Assembly (NCBI RefSeq): GCF_025264685.1
Contig: NZ_CP073721.1
Location: 4,021,001 to 4,085,000 of the forward strand
Origin: Dactylosporangium roseum
GTDB taxonomy: Bacteria; Actinomycetota; Actinomycetes; Mycobacteriales; Micromonosporaceae
Direction: 5' to 3'
Length of the DNA: 64,000 nt
This document shows, one piece after another, positions 1 to 8,850 of the stretch (its first letter is position 1; each line of letters starts with the position of its first letter). Made by a program: the position numbers and the translations under genes. The notes below the pieces were generated by a model, which saw only the letters and a program-made list of their open reading frames with translations, was not told the DNA's origin and made no database searches.

Positions 1-1
1 C

Positions 2-241
2 CCGAAGGCCGGCCGGTCGCCGTCGACGGATCCCTCGTACGCCAACCCCCACAACGAGGCGTGGCTCGACTTCACCACGGATGCGAGCGGCCGCGGTGAG
101 GCGACCGCCGAGCAGGACTGGGAGCTGACTCCGGACCACCGCCCGTACTCCCTGGTGATCCACGCCGAGCCGACGAGCACGAAGCCCGGCTCGGCCGGGG
201 CCGCCGGCTCCCGGGTGGCCTGCCTGACGATCACCTACTGA
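2..241 (+). CDS. Cu/Zn superoxide dismutase family protein, C-terminal part
   Basis: The window opens inside this gene; 79 codons remain before TGA. The reading frame shows HNEAWLDFTTDASG, then SLVIHAEPTST and GSRVACLTI, which match the end of the bacterial SodC fold (a conserved VIHA strand followed by a glycine-rich loop and a Cys-containing last strand). The family dismutates superoxide outside the cytoplasmic membrane. The copper ligands and any signal peptide lie upstream of the window, so activity and export cannot be judged here. It ends about 340 bp before the NRPS-like gene and is probably transcribed separately from it. Confidence 0.75.
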   Translation, partial: PKAGRSPSTDPSYANPHNEAWLDFTTDASGRGEATAEQDWELTPDHRPYSLVIHAEPTSTKPGSAGAAGSRVACLTITY

Positions 242-582
242 CCGACGGGACGTCGCCGCGACACGGCGCCGGCCCTGAGCGGCGCGGCGGGGTGATCTGC
301 CGCATGGCCCGGCCCGGCCGTGCCCCGGGGGCCGTGGGTGGGGCCGCCGCACCGCGGGTGGTCTCGAGGTGAGAACTGCGCGGCGGAGGCCACGGCGACC
401 GCTGCCAGGAGGCAACCTGAGACCGCGGCACCGGCCTGGTGTCGATTTTGTGGTGTTCCCGAATCCCTTTCCTGCGGGTTCCGCCGTCGCGCGCGGACCG
501 GGCACGCATAGTCGTGTCTCGATGCCAGCGTGCCCCGACAGCACCGCATCCGCTGTTCCGCCCACGTTTGAGGAGCTGATCC
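242..582 (+). other. Intergenic region upstream of the Pls-like cluster
   Basis: No convincing gene is seen in these 341 bases; the short frames present have arginine- and proline-rich shadow composition. A ribosome binding site GAGGAGC lies 6 bases before the GTG start of the downstream synthetase. A GC-rich inverted segment shortly after the dismutase stop could terminate that gene. No promoter could be assigned with confidence. Confidence 0.5.
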
Positions 583-3500
583 GTGAGCCAGGCACCCATC
601 ACCGGGACAACGACGTCACCGTTGACAGGGCAGCCTGATCCGGGTGACCACCGGGTGACAATCCCGGCCGTCGCCCTGGACCCGGTCGAAGCCGCCGTCG
701 TCACCGAGGTCGGCGTCGAAGCCGCCGTCGTCACCGTCACCGCGCCGCGCACCCGGCGCCTGCACCACGTGTTCGAGGCGGCGTGTGACCGCACCCCGGC
801 CGCCGTCGCGCTGGAGTGTGAGGACGAGCGCCTCACCTACCGGGAACTCGACGTCCGCGCGAACCGTCTCGCGCACCACCTGCGCACGCTCGGCGTCCGC
901 GAGGGCGTGCGGGTGGCGATCCTGCTGCGCCGCTCGGTGGAGACCTACGTGGCGTTGCTCGGCATCGGCAAGGCGGGCGGGGCGTTCGTGCCGATCGACC
1001 CGGAGTCGCCGGCCGACCGCGTCGCGTACATCACCGAGGACTCGGCCGTCGGACTGCTGGTCACCTCGACCGAGCTGGCCGACCGGGCCGACGGGCTGGC
1101 CTGCACGGTGCTGCTGGCCGACACCGCCCCGGAGCCGGCCGCGGCGCCCGGGCACCGCCCGCAGCAGCGCGACGACGGCACCGACCCGGCCGCCTACGTC
1201 ATCTACACCTCCGGCTCCAGCGGACGGCCCAAGGGCGTCGAGGTCGGTCAGGCGAGCATCTGCAACTTCCTCGACATCGTCCCCGGCCTGTACGACGTGC
1301 GCCCGGAGGACCGGGTCTACCAGGGCATGACGATCGCGTTCGACTTCTCGATCGAGGAGATCTGGCCGACCTGGTCGGTCGGCGCGACGCTGATCGCCGG
1401 CCCGAACGACTCGCGCCGGTTCGGCGTCGAACTCGCCGACTTCCTCGAGGCGGCCCGCGTCACCGTCTGGTACTGCGTGCCGACGCTCCTGGCGACGATC
1501 CCGCGCGACCTGCCCCGCATCCGCAACCTGCTGGTCGGCGGCGAGGCGTGCCCGGGGCAGCTCGTCGAGCGGTGGAGCCGGCCCGGCCGGCGCATCCTCA
1601 ACACGTACGGGCCGACCGAGGCCACTGTCACCGCGACCTGGTGCGAGCTGCTGCCGGGACGGACCGTCACCATCGGCGTGCCGTTGCCGACGTACTCCGT
1701 CGTGCTGCTCGACGAGCAGCGCCGGCTCGTCGCCGACGGCGAGGTCGGCGAGATCTGCGTCGGCGGGCCCGGGGTGGCACGCGGCTACGTCGGGCGGCCG
1801 GAGCTCACCGCCGACAAGTTCATCGAGCACGCCCTGGCGCCGCCGGGCTCCCGCCTGTACCGCACCGGCGACCTCGGCCGGCTCACCGAGAACGGCGAGA
1901 TCGAGTACCTCGGCCGCGCCGACGCCGAGGTCAAGATCCGCGGACACCGGGTCGACCTCGGCGAGATCGAGAACGTGCTGCTGGAGGACGACGGGGTCGC
2001 CGAGGCGGTCGCCGCGCTCGTGCCCGCCTCCGCCGCCGAGGACGCGCCGCGTGAGCTCGCCGCCTACGTGGTCCCGCCGGCCGGCGGTGAGGCCGGGGAG
2101 GCACTCGTCGGGCGGCTCTACGACCAGCTACAGGAGCGGCTGCCGGCCTACATGGTGCCGGGGTACCTCGACGTCGTCACCGCGCTGCCGGCCATGCCGA
2201 GCGGCAAGGTCGACCGCAAGCAGCTCCCGTTCCCCGTCAACCGGCGGCCGGTGCGGACCGGGGGCGAGGTCGTCGCGGCCGACGGCGAGATCGAGGAGGA
2301 GGTCCGCGCGGTGTGGGCCGAGGCGTTCAACGTCGAGGCGTCGGCGCTGTCGGTCGAGGCGAACTTCTTCACCGATCTCGGCGGCCACTCCCTGCTCGCG
2401 GCCCGGGTGGTGTCGTCGCTGCGCGAGCGTGCCGCCGGTGCCGGCGCCGCCGTCCGCGACCTCTACAGCAACCCGACGATCCGGGGAATGGCCGCGCGGC
2501 TGCGCGCCGTCGCCGGGCAGGCCGGCCCGGCCGCGCCGCCCCGGCCGGAGCCGCTGCGGCACCGCAGCCGGCGGATCGCGGCGGCAGGGGTCGGCCAGGG
2601 GCTGGTCATCTACCTGTTGCTGCTGCTCATCACGCTGCCGGTGTCGTACGTCTACACGTGGAACGACGGGCGGGTCTCCGTCGAGGTGCTCGTCCAGCTC
2701 ATGATGGCGATCCTCGTCAGTTACCTCGGCGTGCGGTGGGTCGTGCCGGTGGTGCTCGCCCGGCCGATCGCGGCGGGGATCCGGCCCGGGAGGTACCGGC
2801 TCTGGGGACCGACCTACGTCCGGCTCTGGGCGCTGAACCTGCTGATCGCCATCGGGCCGATGCCGGTCATCAGCGGCTCCCCGCTGATGGCCGCGTACCT
2901 GCGGCTGCTCGGCGCCCGGGTCGGCCGCCGGACCGCGATCGCGACCAGCGCGATCAGCCTGCCGACACTGCTGCGGATCGGCACCGACGCCTCGATCGGC
3001 TACGGCGTCTCGATGCGCCCGTGGCGGGTGGAGGACGGCTGGGTGATCGTCGAACCCATCACCGTCGGCGAGCACGCGTTCGTCGGGGCGAACGCGGTCC
3101 TCGAGCCCGGGGCGTCGGTCGGGCCGCACGCCTGCCTCGGCGAACAGTCCGTGCTCGAGTCGGGCGAGACCGTACCGCCGCGGGCCCGCTGGGCGGGCTC
3201 GCCGCCCGGCCCCGTCGAGGCGCTCTCGCCGACCGTCGAGAACCTGCTGCGCGCCGGCGAGCCGGTGCGTGGCTGGCGGCTCCAGCACCTCGCCGCCGCC
3301 GTGCTCGGCCTCGCCGGGCTGGAGCTCAGCGCGATCGCGATGATCGTGCCCAGCGTCCTGCTCGTGTGGTGGGCGCTGCTGCAGTGGGGCCTGCTCGCCG
3401 GCCTCATCGCGACGATCCCGGCCGGGCCGCTGTACGTGCTGACCACGTGCGCCGTGGTCGCCCTGGGCAAGCGGCTGGTGCTGCGGCACGCGCCGGCCGG

Positions 3501-4695
3501 CGTGCACCCATCGCGCTCCGCGCTCGGTGTCCGCAAGTGGATCGCCGACAAGCTGCTCGAGTTCAGCCTGATGTTCACCAACTCGCTGTACTCGACGCTC
3601 TACACCGTGCCGTGGCTGCGGCTGCTCGGTGCCCGCGTGGGCCGGGGCGCCGAGGTCTCCACCGCCGCGCACCTCGACCCCGACCTGCTCACCCTGGGAC
3701 CGGAGAGCTTCGTCGCCGACATGGCCAGCGTCGGCGCCACCACGTTCGCCAACGGCCGGATGGCGCTGCTGCCCACCCGCGTCGGCAGCCGGGCGTTCGT
3801 CGGCAACGCCGCGTTCGTCCCGGCCGGGACGACCCTCGGCGACGGCAGCCTGGTCGGGGTCCGGACCCTGCCGCCGGACGAGGACGTGCCGGAGGGCACC
3901 TCCTGGCTCGGCTCACCGGCGATGCACCTGCCGGTGCGGCAGAGCAGCGGCAGCTTCTCCGAGGCGGAGACGTTCCGCCCGCCGCGGAAGCTCGTCGTGC
4001 AGCGGCTCGCCGTCGAGTTCGCGCGCGCGACCGCGCCGGCCTCGCTGCTGGGCATGAGCGTATACCTGTACCTGTGGGTCCTGTCCGTGCTCGCCCGCGG
4101 CCGGGACCTGCCGATCCCGGCGCTCGTGTCGCCCTTCGTGGTCATCACGGCCTGCGTCGCCGTCATCGGCTACTGCGCGGCGACCAAGCGCACCGTTGTC
4201 GGCAAGTACCGCCCGCGGGTGGAGCCCCTGTGGAGCCCGTTCGTGCGGCGCACCGAGTTCGTCACCGGCCTGTACGAGGCCGCCGCGGTCCCGGCCGGCG
4301 TCGGCATACTCGTCGGCACGCCGTTCCTCCCGCCGGTCCTGCGCTGGTTCGGCGCCAGCATCGGCCGGCGGACGTGGATCGGCACCACCTACCTCACCGA
4401 GTTCGACCTGGTGGAGATCGGCGACGACGCCACGGTGGGCGCCGAGGTCTCGCTGCAGACCCACCTGTTCGAGGACCGTGTCATGAAGATGTCCGTCGTC
4501 ACCGTCGGCGCCGGTGCCACGGTCGGCACCCGTGCCGTCGTGCTCTACGACGCCGTCGTCGGCGACGACGTGTCACTCGGCTCGCTCTCCCTGCTCATGA
4601 AGGGCGAGCACCTCACGCCGGGCAGCCGCTGGCGCGGCATCCCGGCCCAGGGCGTCGGCAACCACGACGTCCTCCCCGGTGCGGTCGCCGCCTGA
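583..4695 (+). CDS. Pls/PosA-type single-module membrane NRPS (poly-amino-acid synthetase-like)
   Basis: A 1370-residue synthetase. Residues about 60-555 form an adenylation domain with all core motifs visible: A3 YVIYTSGSSGRPKG near 205, A4 FDFSIEEIW near 253, A5 NTYGPTEAT near 345, A7 YRTGDL, A8 GRADAEVKIRGHRVDLGEIE and A10 PSGKVDRK near 545. A carrier domain follows, with LGGHSLL; the phosphopantetheine serine is Ser603. There is no condensation or thioesterase domain. The C-terminal 700 residues alternate about six membrane helices with three soluble segments that begin LLGARVG or WFGASIG and show left-handed hexapeptide-repeat patterns (near 775-870, 1010-1115 and 1250-1365). This is the layout of epsilon-poly-L-lysine synthetase and its relatives (family name Pls/PosA/gblA), which link amino acids iteratively at the membrane. 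The substrate is not readable by eye. It starts at GTG 583 behind GAGGAGC and heads a five-gene cluster. Confidence 0.9.
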   Translation: MSQAPITGTTTSPLTGQPDPGDHRVTIPAVALDPVEAAVVTEVGVEAAVVTVTAPRTRRLHHVFEAACDRTPAAVALECEDERLTYRELDVRANRLAHHLRTLGVREGVRVAILLRRSVETYVALLGIGKAGGAFVPIDPESPADRVAYITEDSAVGLLVTSTELADRADGLACTVLLADTAPEPAAAPGHRPQQRDDGTDPAAYVIYTSGSSGRPKGVEVGQASICNFLDIVPGLYDVRPEDRVYQGMTIAFDFSIEEIWPTWSVGATLIAGPNDSRRFGVELADFLEAARVTVWYCVPTLLATIPRDLPRIRNLLVGGEACPGQLVERWSRPGRRILNTYGPTEATVTATWCELLPGRTVTIGVPLPTYSVVLLDEQRRLVADGEVGEICVGGPGVARGYVGRPELTADKFIEHALAPPGSRLYRTGDLGRLTENGEIEYLGRADAEVKIRGHRVDLGEIENVLLEDDGVAEAVAALVPASAAEDAPRELAAYVVPPAGGEAGEALVGRLYDQLQERLPAYMVPGYLDVVTALPAMPSGKVDRKQLPFPVNRRPVRTGGEVVAADGEIEEEVRAVWAEAFNVEASALSVEANFFTDLGGHSLLAARVVSSLRERAAGAGAAVRDLYSNPTIRGMAARLRAVAGQAGPAAPPRPEPLRHRSRRIAAAGVGQGLVIYLLLLLITLPVSYVYTWNDGRVSVEVLVQLMMAILVSYLGVRWVVPVVLARPIAAGIRPGRYRLWGPTYVRLWALNLLIAIGPMPVISGSPLMAAYLRLLGARVGRRTAIATSAISLPTLLRIGTDASIGYGVSMRPWRVEDGWVIVEPITVGEHAFVGANAVLEPGASVGPHACLGEQSVLESGETVPPRARWAGSPPGPVEALSPTVENLLRAGEPVRGWRLQHLAAAVLGLAGLELSAIAMIVPSVLLVWWALLQWGLLAGLIATIPAGPLYVLTTCAVVALGKRLVLRHAPAGVHPSRSALGVRKWIADKLLEFSLMFTNSLYSTLYTVPWLRLLGARVGRGAEVSTAAHLDPDLLTLGPESFVADMASVGATTFANGRMALLPTRVGSRAFVGNAAFVPAGTTLGDGSLVGVRTLPPDEDVPEGTSWLGSPAMHLPVRQSSGSFSEAETFRPPRKLVVQRLAVEFARATAPASLLGMSVYLYLWVLSVLARGRDLPIPALVSPFVVITACVAVIGYCAATKRTVVGKYRPRVEPLWSPFVRRTEFVTGLYEAAAVPAGVGILVGTPFLPPVLRWFGASIGRRTWIGTTYLTEFDLVEIGDDATVGAEVSLQTHLFEDRVMKMSVVTVGAGATVGTRAVVLYDAVVGDDVSLGSLSLLMKGEHLTPGSRWRGIPAQGVGNHDVLPGAVAA

Positions 4696-4749
4696 CGGCC
4701 GTTCCGTCCATCTCGGGAACCGATAGCTGAACAAGGAGTAGGACACCCC

Positions 4750-5562
4750 GTGAACACCCGACTGCTGGTGTGCGACGCCACCCACTTCCGGATCGACTAT
4801 GAGATCAACCCATACATGGACACCTGCGTGCAGCCCGACCCGGCCGCCGCGGCGGCCGAGCACGCGGCGATCGTGGCCGCGCACCTGGCGGCCGGCCGGC
4901 AGGTCGAATACCTGCCCTCCGTCCCCGAGTGCCCCGACATGGTCTTCACCGCCAACGCGGCCCTCGTCCGGGGCCACCGGGCCGTGCTGGGCTTCCCGCC
5001 GCCGGAGCGCAAGGCGGAGATGCCGTACTTCCAGGAGTGGCTGGCCGGCAACGGCTACGAGGTGATCGAGGCGCCGTACCCGTTCAGCGGCCAGGGCGAC
5101 GCGCTCGCCTGCGGCGAGCTGCTGTTCGCCGGCTACGGGCAGCGCACCGACCGGCGCATGCACGCCGTCCTCGCGCGCGAGCTGGACTACGAGATCGTCC
5201 CGCTGCACACCGTCGGTCCACAGTGGTACGACCTGGACCTCGCGGTGGCCGTCATCGGCAACCCGCACACCGTCGCGTACTGCCCGGAGGCGCTCGACGA
5301 GCCCAGCCGCCGGCGGATGCGGGGCCTCGGGCTCGACCTCATCGAGGTGTCCGCCGCGGACGCCGCGGGCCTCGCGCTCAACCTCGTCAGCGACGGCACC
5401 ACGGTCACCATGACCCGTGGCGCGCCCGACCTCGCCGCCGAGCTGCGCGCCCGCGGCCTCGACGTCGTCGAGCTCGACACGACCGAGCTCGCCAAGGGCG
5501 GCGGCGGGGTCCGCTGCACCGCGCTGACGCTCGACAACCCGCCTGCGGGCAGGCCGGCATGA
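4750..5562 (+). CDS. Amidinotransferase/DDAH-fold protein with altered catalytic residues
   Basis: 270 residues resembling dimethylarginine dimethylaminohydrolase and related guanidino-group enzymes: CDATHFRIDYEINPYM at the N-terminus, CPDMVFTANAA near 61-71, GYGQRTD near 128-134, and VRCTAL with the expected nucleophile Cys256. Relatives I recall carry FEG.GD and FYHLDT for the acid and histidine of the catalytic triad. Here these read FSGQGD (Ser113) and WYDLDL (Asp161), so the acid and the histidine both appear substituted. His153 nearby might compensate. It lies 54 bp after the NRPS, with ribosome binding site AAGGAG before GTG 4750, and overlaps the next gene by ATGA. Inference: it supplies or modifies an arginine/ornithine/citrulline-type building block, or has become a binding protein. 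Confidence 0.8.
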   Translation: MNTRLLVCDATHFRIDYEINPYMDTCVQPDPAAAAAEHAAIVAAHLAAGRQVEYLPSVPECPDMVFTANAALVRGHRAVLGFPPPERKAEMPYFQEWLAGNGYEVIEAPYPFSGQGDALACGELLFAGYGQRTDRRMHAVLARELDYEIVPLHTVGPQWYDLDLAVAVIGNPHTVAYCPEALDEPSRRRMRGLGLDLIEVSAADAAGLALNLVSDGTTVTMTRGAPDLAAELRARGLDVVELDTTELAKGGGGVRCTALTLDNPPAGRPA

Positions 5563-6290
5563 TCGCCGTGCGGCGCGTCGCGTCCGTGGCGAGCCGCGTG
5601 TCGTCGTGGTGGCCCGGCCGGGTGCGGACCACCCGGCCGGTGGCCCTCGTCTACCGCGGCCCGGCGTCGTTGCCCGGCTGCCCGGAGGCGGTCGCCGGGC
5701 TGCTCGGCGCGAGCCGGTGGCGTTTCGACATCCGCTACGTCGGCCCGGACGAGGACCGGCCGGTCTCCGCGGAGACGCTCGCCGGCGCGGCGCTCTACGC
5801 GCAGCCCGGCGGCGGCACGCTCGCGAAGGGCTACCGGCACCTGCGCCGGCACCGGTCCGAGATCCGGGAGTACGTGCGCGGCGGCGGCCGGTACCTCGGC
5901 TTCTGCCTCGGCGGTTACCTCGCCGGGGCGACGCCCGGCTTCGATCTGCTGCCCGGCGACACCGACCAGTACATCGCCTCGTCCGACGCCACCGTCGAGT
6001 CCGAGGACAACACCGTGGTCGAGGTCGACTGGCGGGGCCGGCGCCGCATGCTGTTCTTCCAGGACGGCCCGTACTTCTGGGTCCGCCCGTCCGCCGCCGC
6101 GACCGTCGTCGCCACGTATCCCAACGGCACCGCCGCCGCCCTCGTCGCCCGCTTCGGCCAGGGCTGCGTCGGGGTCGTCGGGCCGCACCCGGAGGCGACC
6201 GACGACTGGTTCACCGATGCCGGACTGACCGTCGACCGGCTCGGTGCCGACCTCGGCCTCGACCTGGTCGACGCGGTGATGCGGCCATGA
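5559..6290 (+). CDS. BPL_N domain protein (class I glutamine-amidotransferase-like), copy 1
   Basis: 243 residues. After a basic, weakly amphipathic N-terminus the protein has the fold of the biotin-protein-ligase N-terminal (BPL_N) family: VALVYRGPASLPGC, YAQPGGG (a DJ-1/GATase-type glycine loop), and the nucleophile elbow YLGFCLGGYLAG with Cys near 115. The end shows GVVGPHPEATDDW, where a His is positioned like the second catalytic residue of these amidotransferase-like proteins. No partner synthetase domain is fused. The ATG overlaps the stop of the preceding gene (ATGA), so translation is coupled. Copy 2 of the same family lies at 8089-8850 in the same cluster. Substrate unknown. Confidence 0.8.
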   Translation: MIAVRRVASVASRVSSWWPGRVRTTRPVALVYRGPASLPGCPEAVAGLLGASRWRFDIRYVGPDEDRPVSAETLAGAALYAQPGGGTLAKGYRHLRRHRSEIREYVRGGGRYLGFCLGGYLAGATPGFDLLPGDTDQYIASSDATVESEDNTVVEVDWRGRRRMLFFQDGPYFWVRPSAAATVVATYPNGTAAALVARFGQGCVGVVGPHPEATDDWFTDAGLTVDRLGADLGLDLVDAVMRP

Positions 6291-8092
6291 CGGCGCCAAC
6301 GATCGAGCGGCCGACCGAGCAGGCCGCCACCGAGCCGGCCCAGGCGCCCCGGCGCAAGCCGCGGCTGGTCGGCGTCGACGCGGCCCGGGGCGCGTCGCTG
6401 CTCGGCATGATCACCCTGCACTCGCTGTACGAGGCCGACGCGGCGGGCAACCCGACCTGGTCCGCCGCGGTCTTCAGCGGCCGGGCCGCGGCGGCGTTCG
6501 CGGTGCTCGCCGGGGTCGGCGTCGCGCTCGCGACCGGCCGCCGCCGGGTGACCCGCGCCGACGCGCCGGGCACCGTCGCCCTGCTCGCGGTCCGCGCCCT
6601 GGCCATCGGCGCGGTCGGGCTCGTGCTCGGCCAGCTCGACACCGAGCTCAACGCGGTCATCCTGGCGTACCTCGGGGTCGTGTTCCTGGTCGCGATCCCG
6701 CTGGTGTTCCTGCCGACCTGGGCCGTCGCCACGGTCGGCGTGCTGCTGGCGACCGCCGGCCCGTTCGGCGACCACGTCCTCCTGCCGCACCTGCCGGATC
6801 CGCTCCTGGGTGACCCGACGTTCGCGCGGGTGTTCGGCGACCCGGTCGGCACGCTCATCGAGCTGGCGTTCACCGGCTTCTATCCGACGCCGGCGTGGCT
6901 GGCGTACATGTCGGTCGGCGTCGTGATCGGGCGGCTGAACCTCACCCGGTTGCGGGTCGTGATCACGCTGCTCGTCGGCGGCACGGTCCTCGCCGTCGCC
7001 GCGCACACCGCCTCGTGGCTGCTGCTGCACCGCTACCACGGTCTCGACCGGATCCGGGCCGCCCAGCCGGCCAGCGGGCTCTCCGTCGAGCACACCACCG
7101 AGCTGCTCAAACTCGGCGGCGACGGCAACACGCCGACGTCGACGTGGTGGTGGCTCGCGGTCGACACCCCGCACACGAGCACGCCGCTCGACCTGCTGGG
7201 CACCACCGGGACGGCCGTGGCCGTCCTGGGCCTGATGCTGCTCATCGGCCGGGCCCGGCATAAGATCACCCGGCGGCTGGCCGTGGCCGTCCTCCTGCCG
7301 CTGTCCGCGGCCGGCGGCATGACCCTGACCTTCTACAGCGCGCACGTGCTGTTCATCAACTCGGACTTCGACGAGTACGACGCGACGACCGGCTGCATCG
7401 TGCAGCTCGTCGCCGTGGTCCTGCTCGCCGTCGCCGTGCGGTACACCGCCGGTCGCGGCCCGTTGGAGGCGATCGTCACCATGTTCGCCGGCCGCGCGCG
7501 CCGGCTGGCCGTCGCCGCGTCGGCGCGCCGGGAGTCGCGTTCGGCCGCCCGGGCGGCCGACTGGGCGGAGCTGTGGTCGCCGTCGTCCCCCTCGGACGCC
7601 CCGCCGGAACCGCCGCCGGACTCCGCTCCGGACGCGGACGCGGACTCCGAGCCGGCGGCGACCCGCTCGCCGCGGGAGCGGCGCGCGGCGCGGCCGGACC
7701 GGAGCCGCTGGCGGCGGTCCAGCCGGCACCGCCCGCGGCACGACGAGGCGGCGCCGTGGATCGTCTCCGACGCGCTGTGGCAGCGCGTCGAACCGCTGCT
7801 GTCCGAGGTCCGGCGCACCGGCCCGAAGCGGCCCGACGACCGCCAGGCACTGTGCGCGGTCCTGTTCGTGCTGCACACCCGGGTGTCGTGGGAGCACGTG
7901 CCGGTGGAACTCGGCTTCGGCTCGGGTACCGCGTGCCGCCGCAGGCTGGCACGATGGCAGGCGTCGGGGGTGTGGCAGAAGATGTACGAGGTGCTCCTCG
8001 CCGAGATACCCGGCGCCGACCGGCTGGCCTGGGCGCGGACCGTGCTGGACGCCCGCTTCGTGCCGGCCCAACCCGGCGGTGCGGATCGGTGA
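6287..8092 (+). CDS. Polytopic acyltransferase-like membrane protein fused to an IS5-type transposase N-terminal domain
   Basis: 601 residues. Residues 25-410 are a polytopic membrane protein beginning RLVGVDAARGASLLGMI with a later FYSAHVLF segment, typical of the DUF418/heparan-acetyltransferase-like (DUF1624) group of membrane acyl- or acetyltransferases. Residues about 410-490 are a Pro/Asp/Ser/Arg-rich linker. Residues 491-601 match the start of IS5-family transposases (DUF4096): WIVSDALWQRVEPLLSEV, then TRVSWEHVPVELGFGS and WQASGVWQKMYEVL. They stop just after RTVLDARFVPAQPGG, the place of the first catalytic Asp, so the DDE core is missing. The start ATG 6287 overlaps the previous stop, and the stop overlaps the next start. 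The fusion is one uninterrupted frame inside an operon, so it is probably expressed as one protein. Confidence 0.8.
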   Translation: MTAPTIERPTEQAATEPAQAPRRKPRLVGVDAARGASLLGMITLHSLYEADAAGNPTWSAAVFSGRAAAAFAVLAGVGVALATGRRRVTRADAPGTVALLAVRALAIGAVGLVLGQLDTELNAVILAYLGVVFLVAIPLVFLPTWAVATVGVLLATAGPFGDHVLLPHLPDPLLGDPTFARVFGDPVGTLIELAFTGFYPTPAWLAYMSVGVVIGRLNLTRLRVVITLLVGGTVLAVAAHTASWLLLHRYHGLDRIRAAQPASGLSVEHTTELLKLGGDGNTPTSTWWWLAVDTPHTSTPLDLLGTTGTAVAVLGLMLLIGRARHKITRRLAVAVLLPLSAAGGMTLTFYSAHVLFINSDFDEYDATTGCIVQLVAVVLLAVAVRYTAGRGPLEAIVTMFAGRARRLAVAASARRESRSAARAADWAELWSPSSPSDAPPEPPPDSAPDADADSEPAATRSPRERRAARPDRSRWRRSSRHRPRHDEAAPWIVSDALWQRVEPLLSEVRRTGPKRPDDRQALCAVLFVLHTRVSWEHVPVELGFGSGTACRRRLARWQASGVWQKMYEVLLAEIPGADRLAWARTVLDARFVPAQPGGADR

Positions 8093-8850
8093 ACCGCCGG
8101 GCGGTCCTGCTCGGCGCCGGTGGCGTCGGCCTGCTGGCCACCGTCACCGGCGTCGCGGTGGCCGCCTCCGTGGTGTTGTCGAAGGCCCGTCCGCTGGCGC
8201 TGGTCTACCGCGGCCAGGCGGCGTGCTCGGGCTGCTCCGAGGCGGTGGCGGTGCTCCTGCGGGGCGCGCCGGCCCGTTTCGACACCCAGTTCTGCGGCCC
8301 CGACGAGGACGTGCAGATCTCCGCGGCCACCCTCGCCGAGGCCGCCGTCTACGCCCAGCCGGGCGGCGGCGACGTGCGGCAGGCGTGGCGCAGGGTGCGG
8401 ACCTACGCCGACGACATCCGGAGGTTCGTCGACGACGGCGGGAACTACCTCGGCTTCTGCCTGGGCGCCTACCTGGCCGGTGCCAGACCCGGCTACGGCC
8501 TGCTCAACGGCATCGGCGTCAATGGGTACATCTACTCGAAGGGCGCCACGATCCACGGCACCGACGACACGGTCGTGGCCGTGCGGTGGCGGGGGCAGCC
8601 GCGGCACATGTACTTCCAGGACGGCGCGGCCTTCACGGTCAAGCCCGGCACCACGGCGACCGTGCTCGCCACCTACGACACCGGCGCTGCCGCGGCACTC
8701 GTCACGTCCTACGGCGCCGGCCACGTCGGCGTGGTCGGCCCGCACCCGGAGGCCGACAGCTCGTGGTACAGCGACACCCGGTTGTCGAACCCGGACGGCA
8801 TCCGCTTCGACCTGGGCCACGACCTGATCCAGACCACATTCGCCCGCTAA
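8089..8850 (+). CDS. Membrane-anchored BPL_N domain protein (glutamine-amidotransferase-like), copy 2
   Basis: 253 residues from GTG 8089, which overlaps the preceding stop by four bases (GTGA). MNRRAVLLGAGGVGLLATV is a short Arg-containing signal or anchor segment, so the catalytic domain is probably outside the membrane. The rest aligns with copy 1 along its whole length: LALVYRGQAACSGC, PDEDVQIS, YAQPGGGD, the Cys elbow YLGFCLGAYLAG, MYFQDG and VGVVGPHPEAD. An extra Cys pair near the start of the domain (CSGC) is unlike copy 1. The two copies, one cytoplasmic and one anchored, within one cluster suggest a duplicated hydrolase or amidase acting on both sides of the membrane. This is inference; the reaction is unknown. 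Confidence 0.8.
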   Translation: MNRRAVLLGAGGVGLLATVTGVAVAASVVLSKARPLALVYRGQAACSGCSEAVAVLLRGAPARFDTQFCGPDEDVQISAATLAEAAVYAQPGGGDVRQAWRRVRTYADDIRRFVDDGGNYLGFCLGAYLAGARPGYGLLNGIGVNGYIYSKGATIHGTDDTVVAVRWRGQPRHMYFQDGAAFTVKPGTTATVLATYDTGAAAALVTSYGAGHVGVVGPHPEADSSWYSDTRLSNPDGIRFDLGHDLIQTTFAR

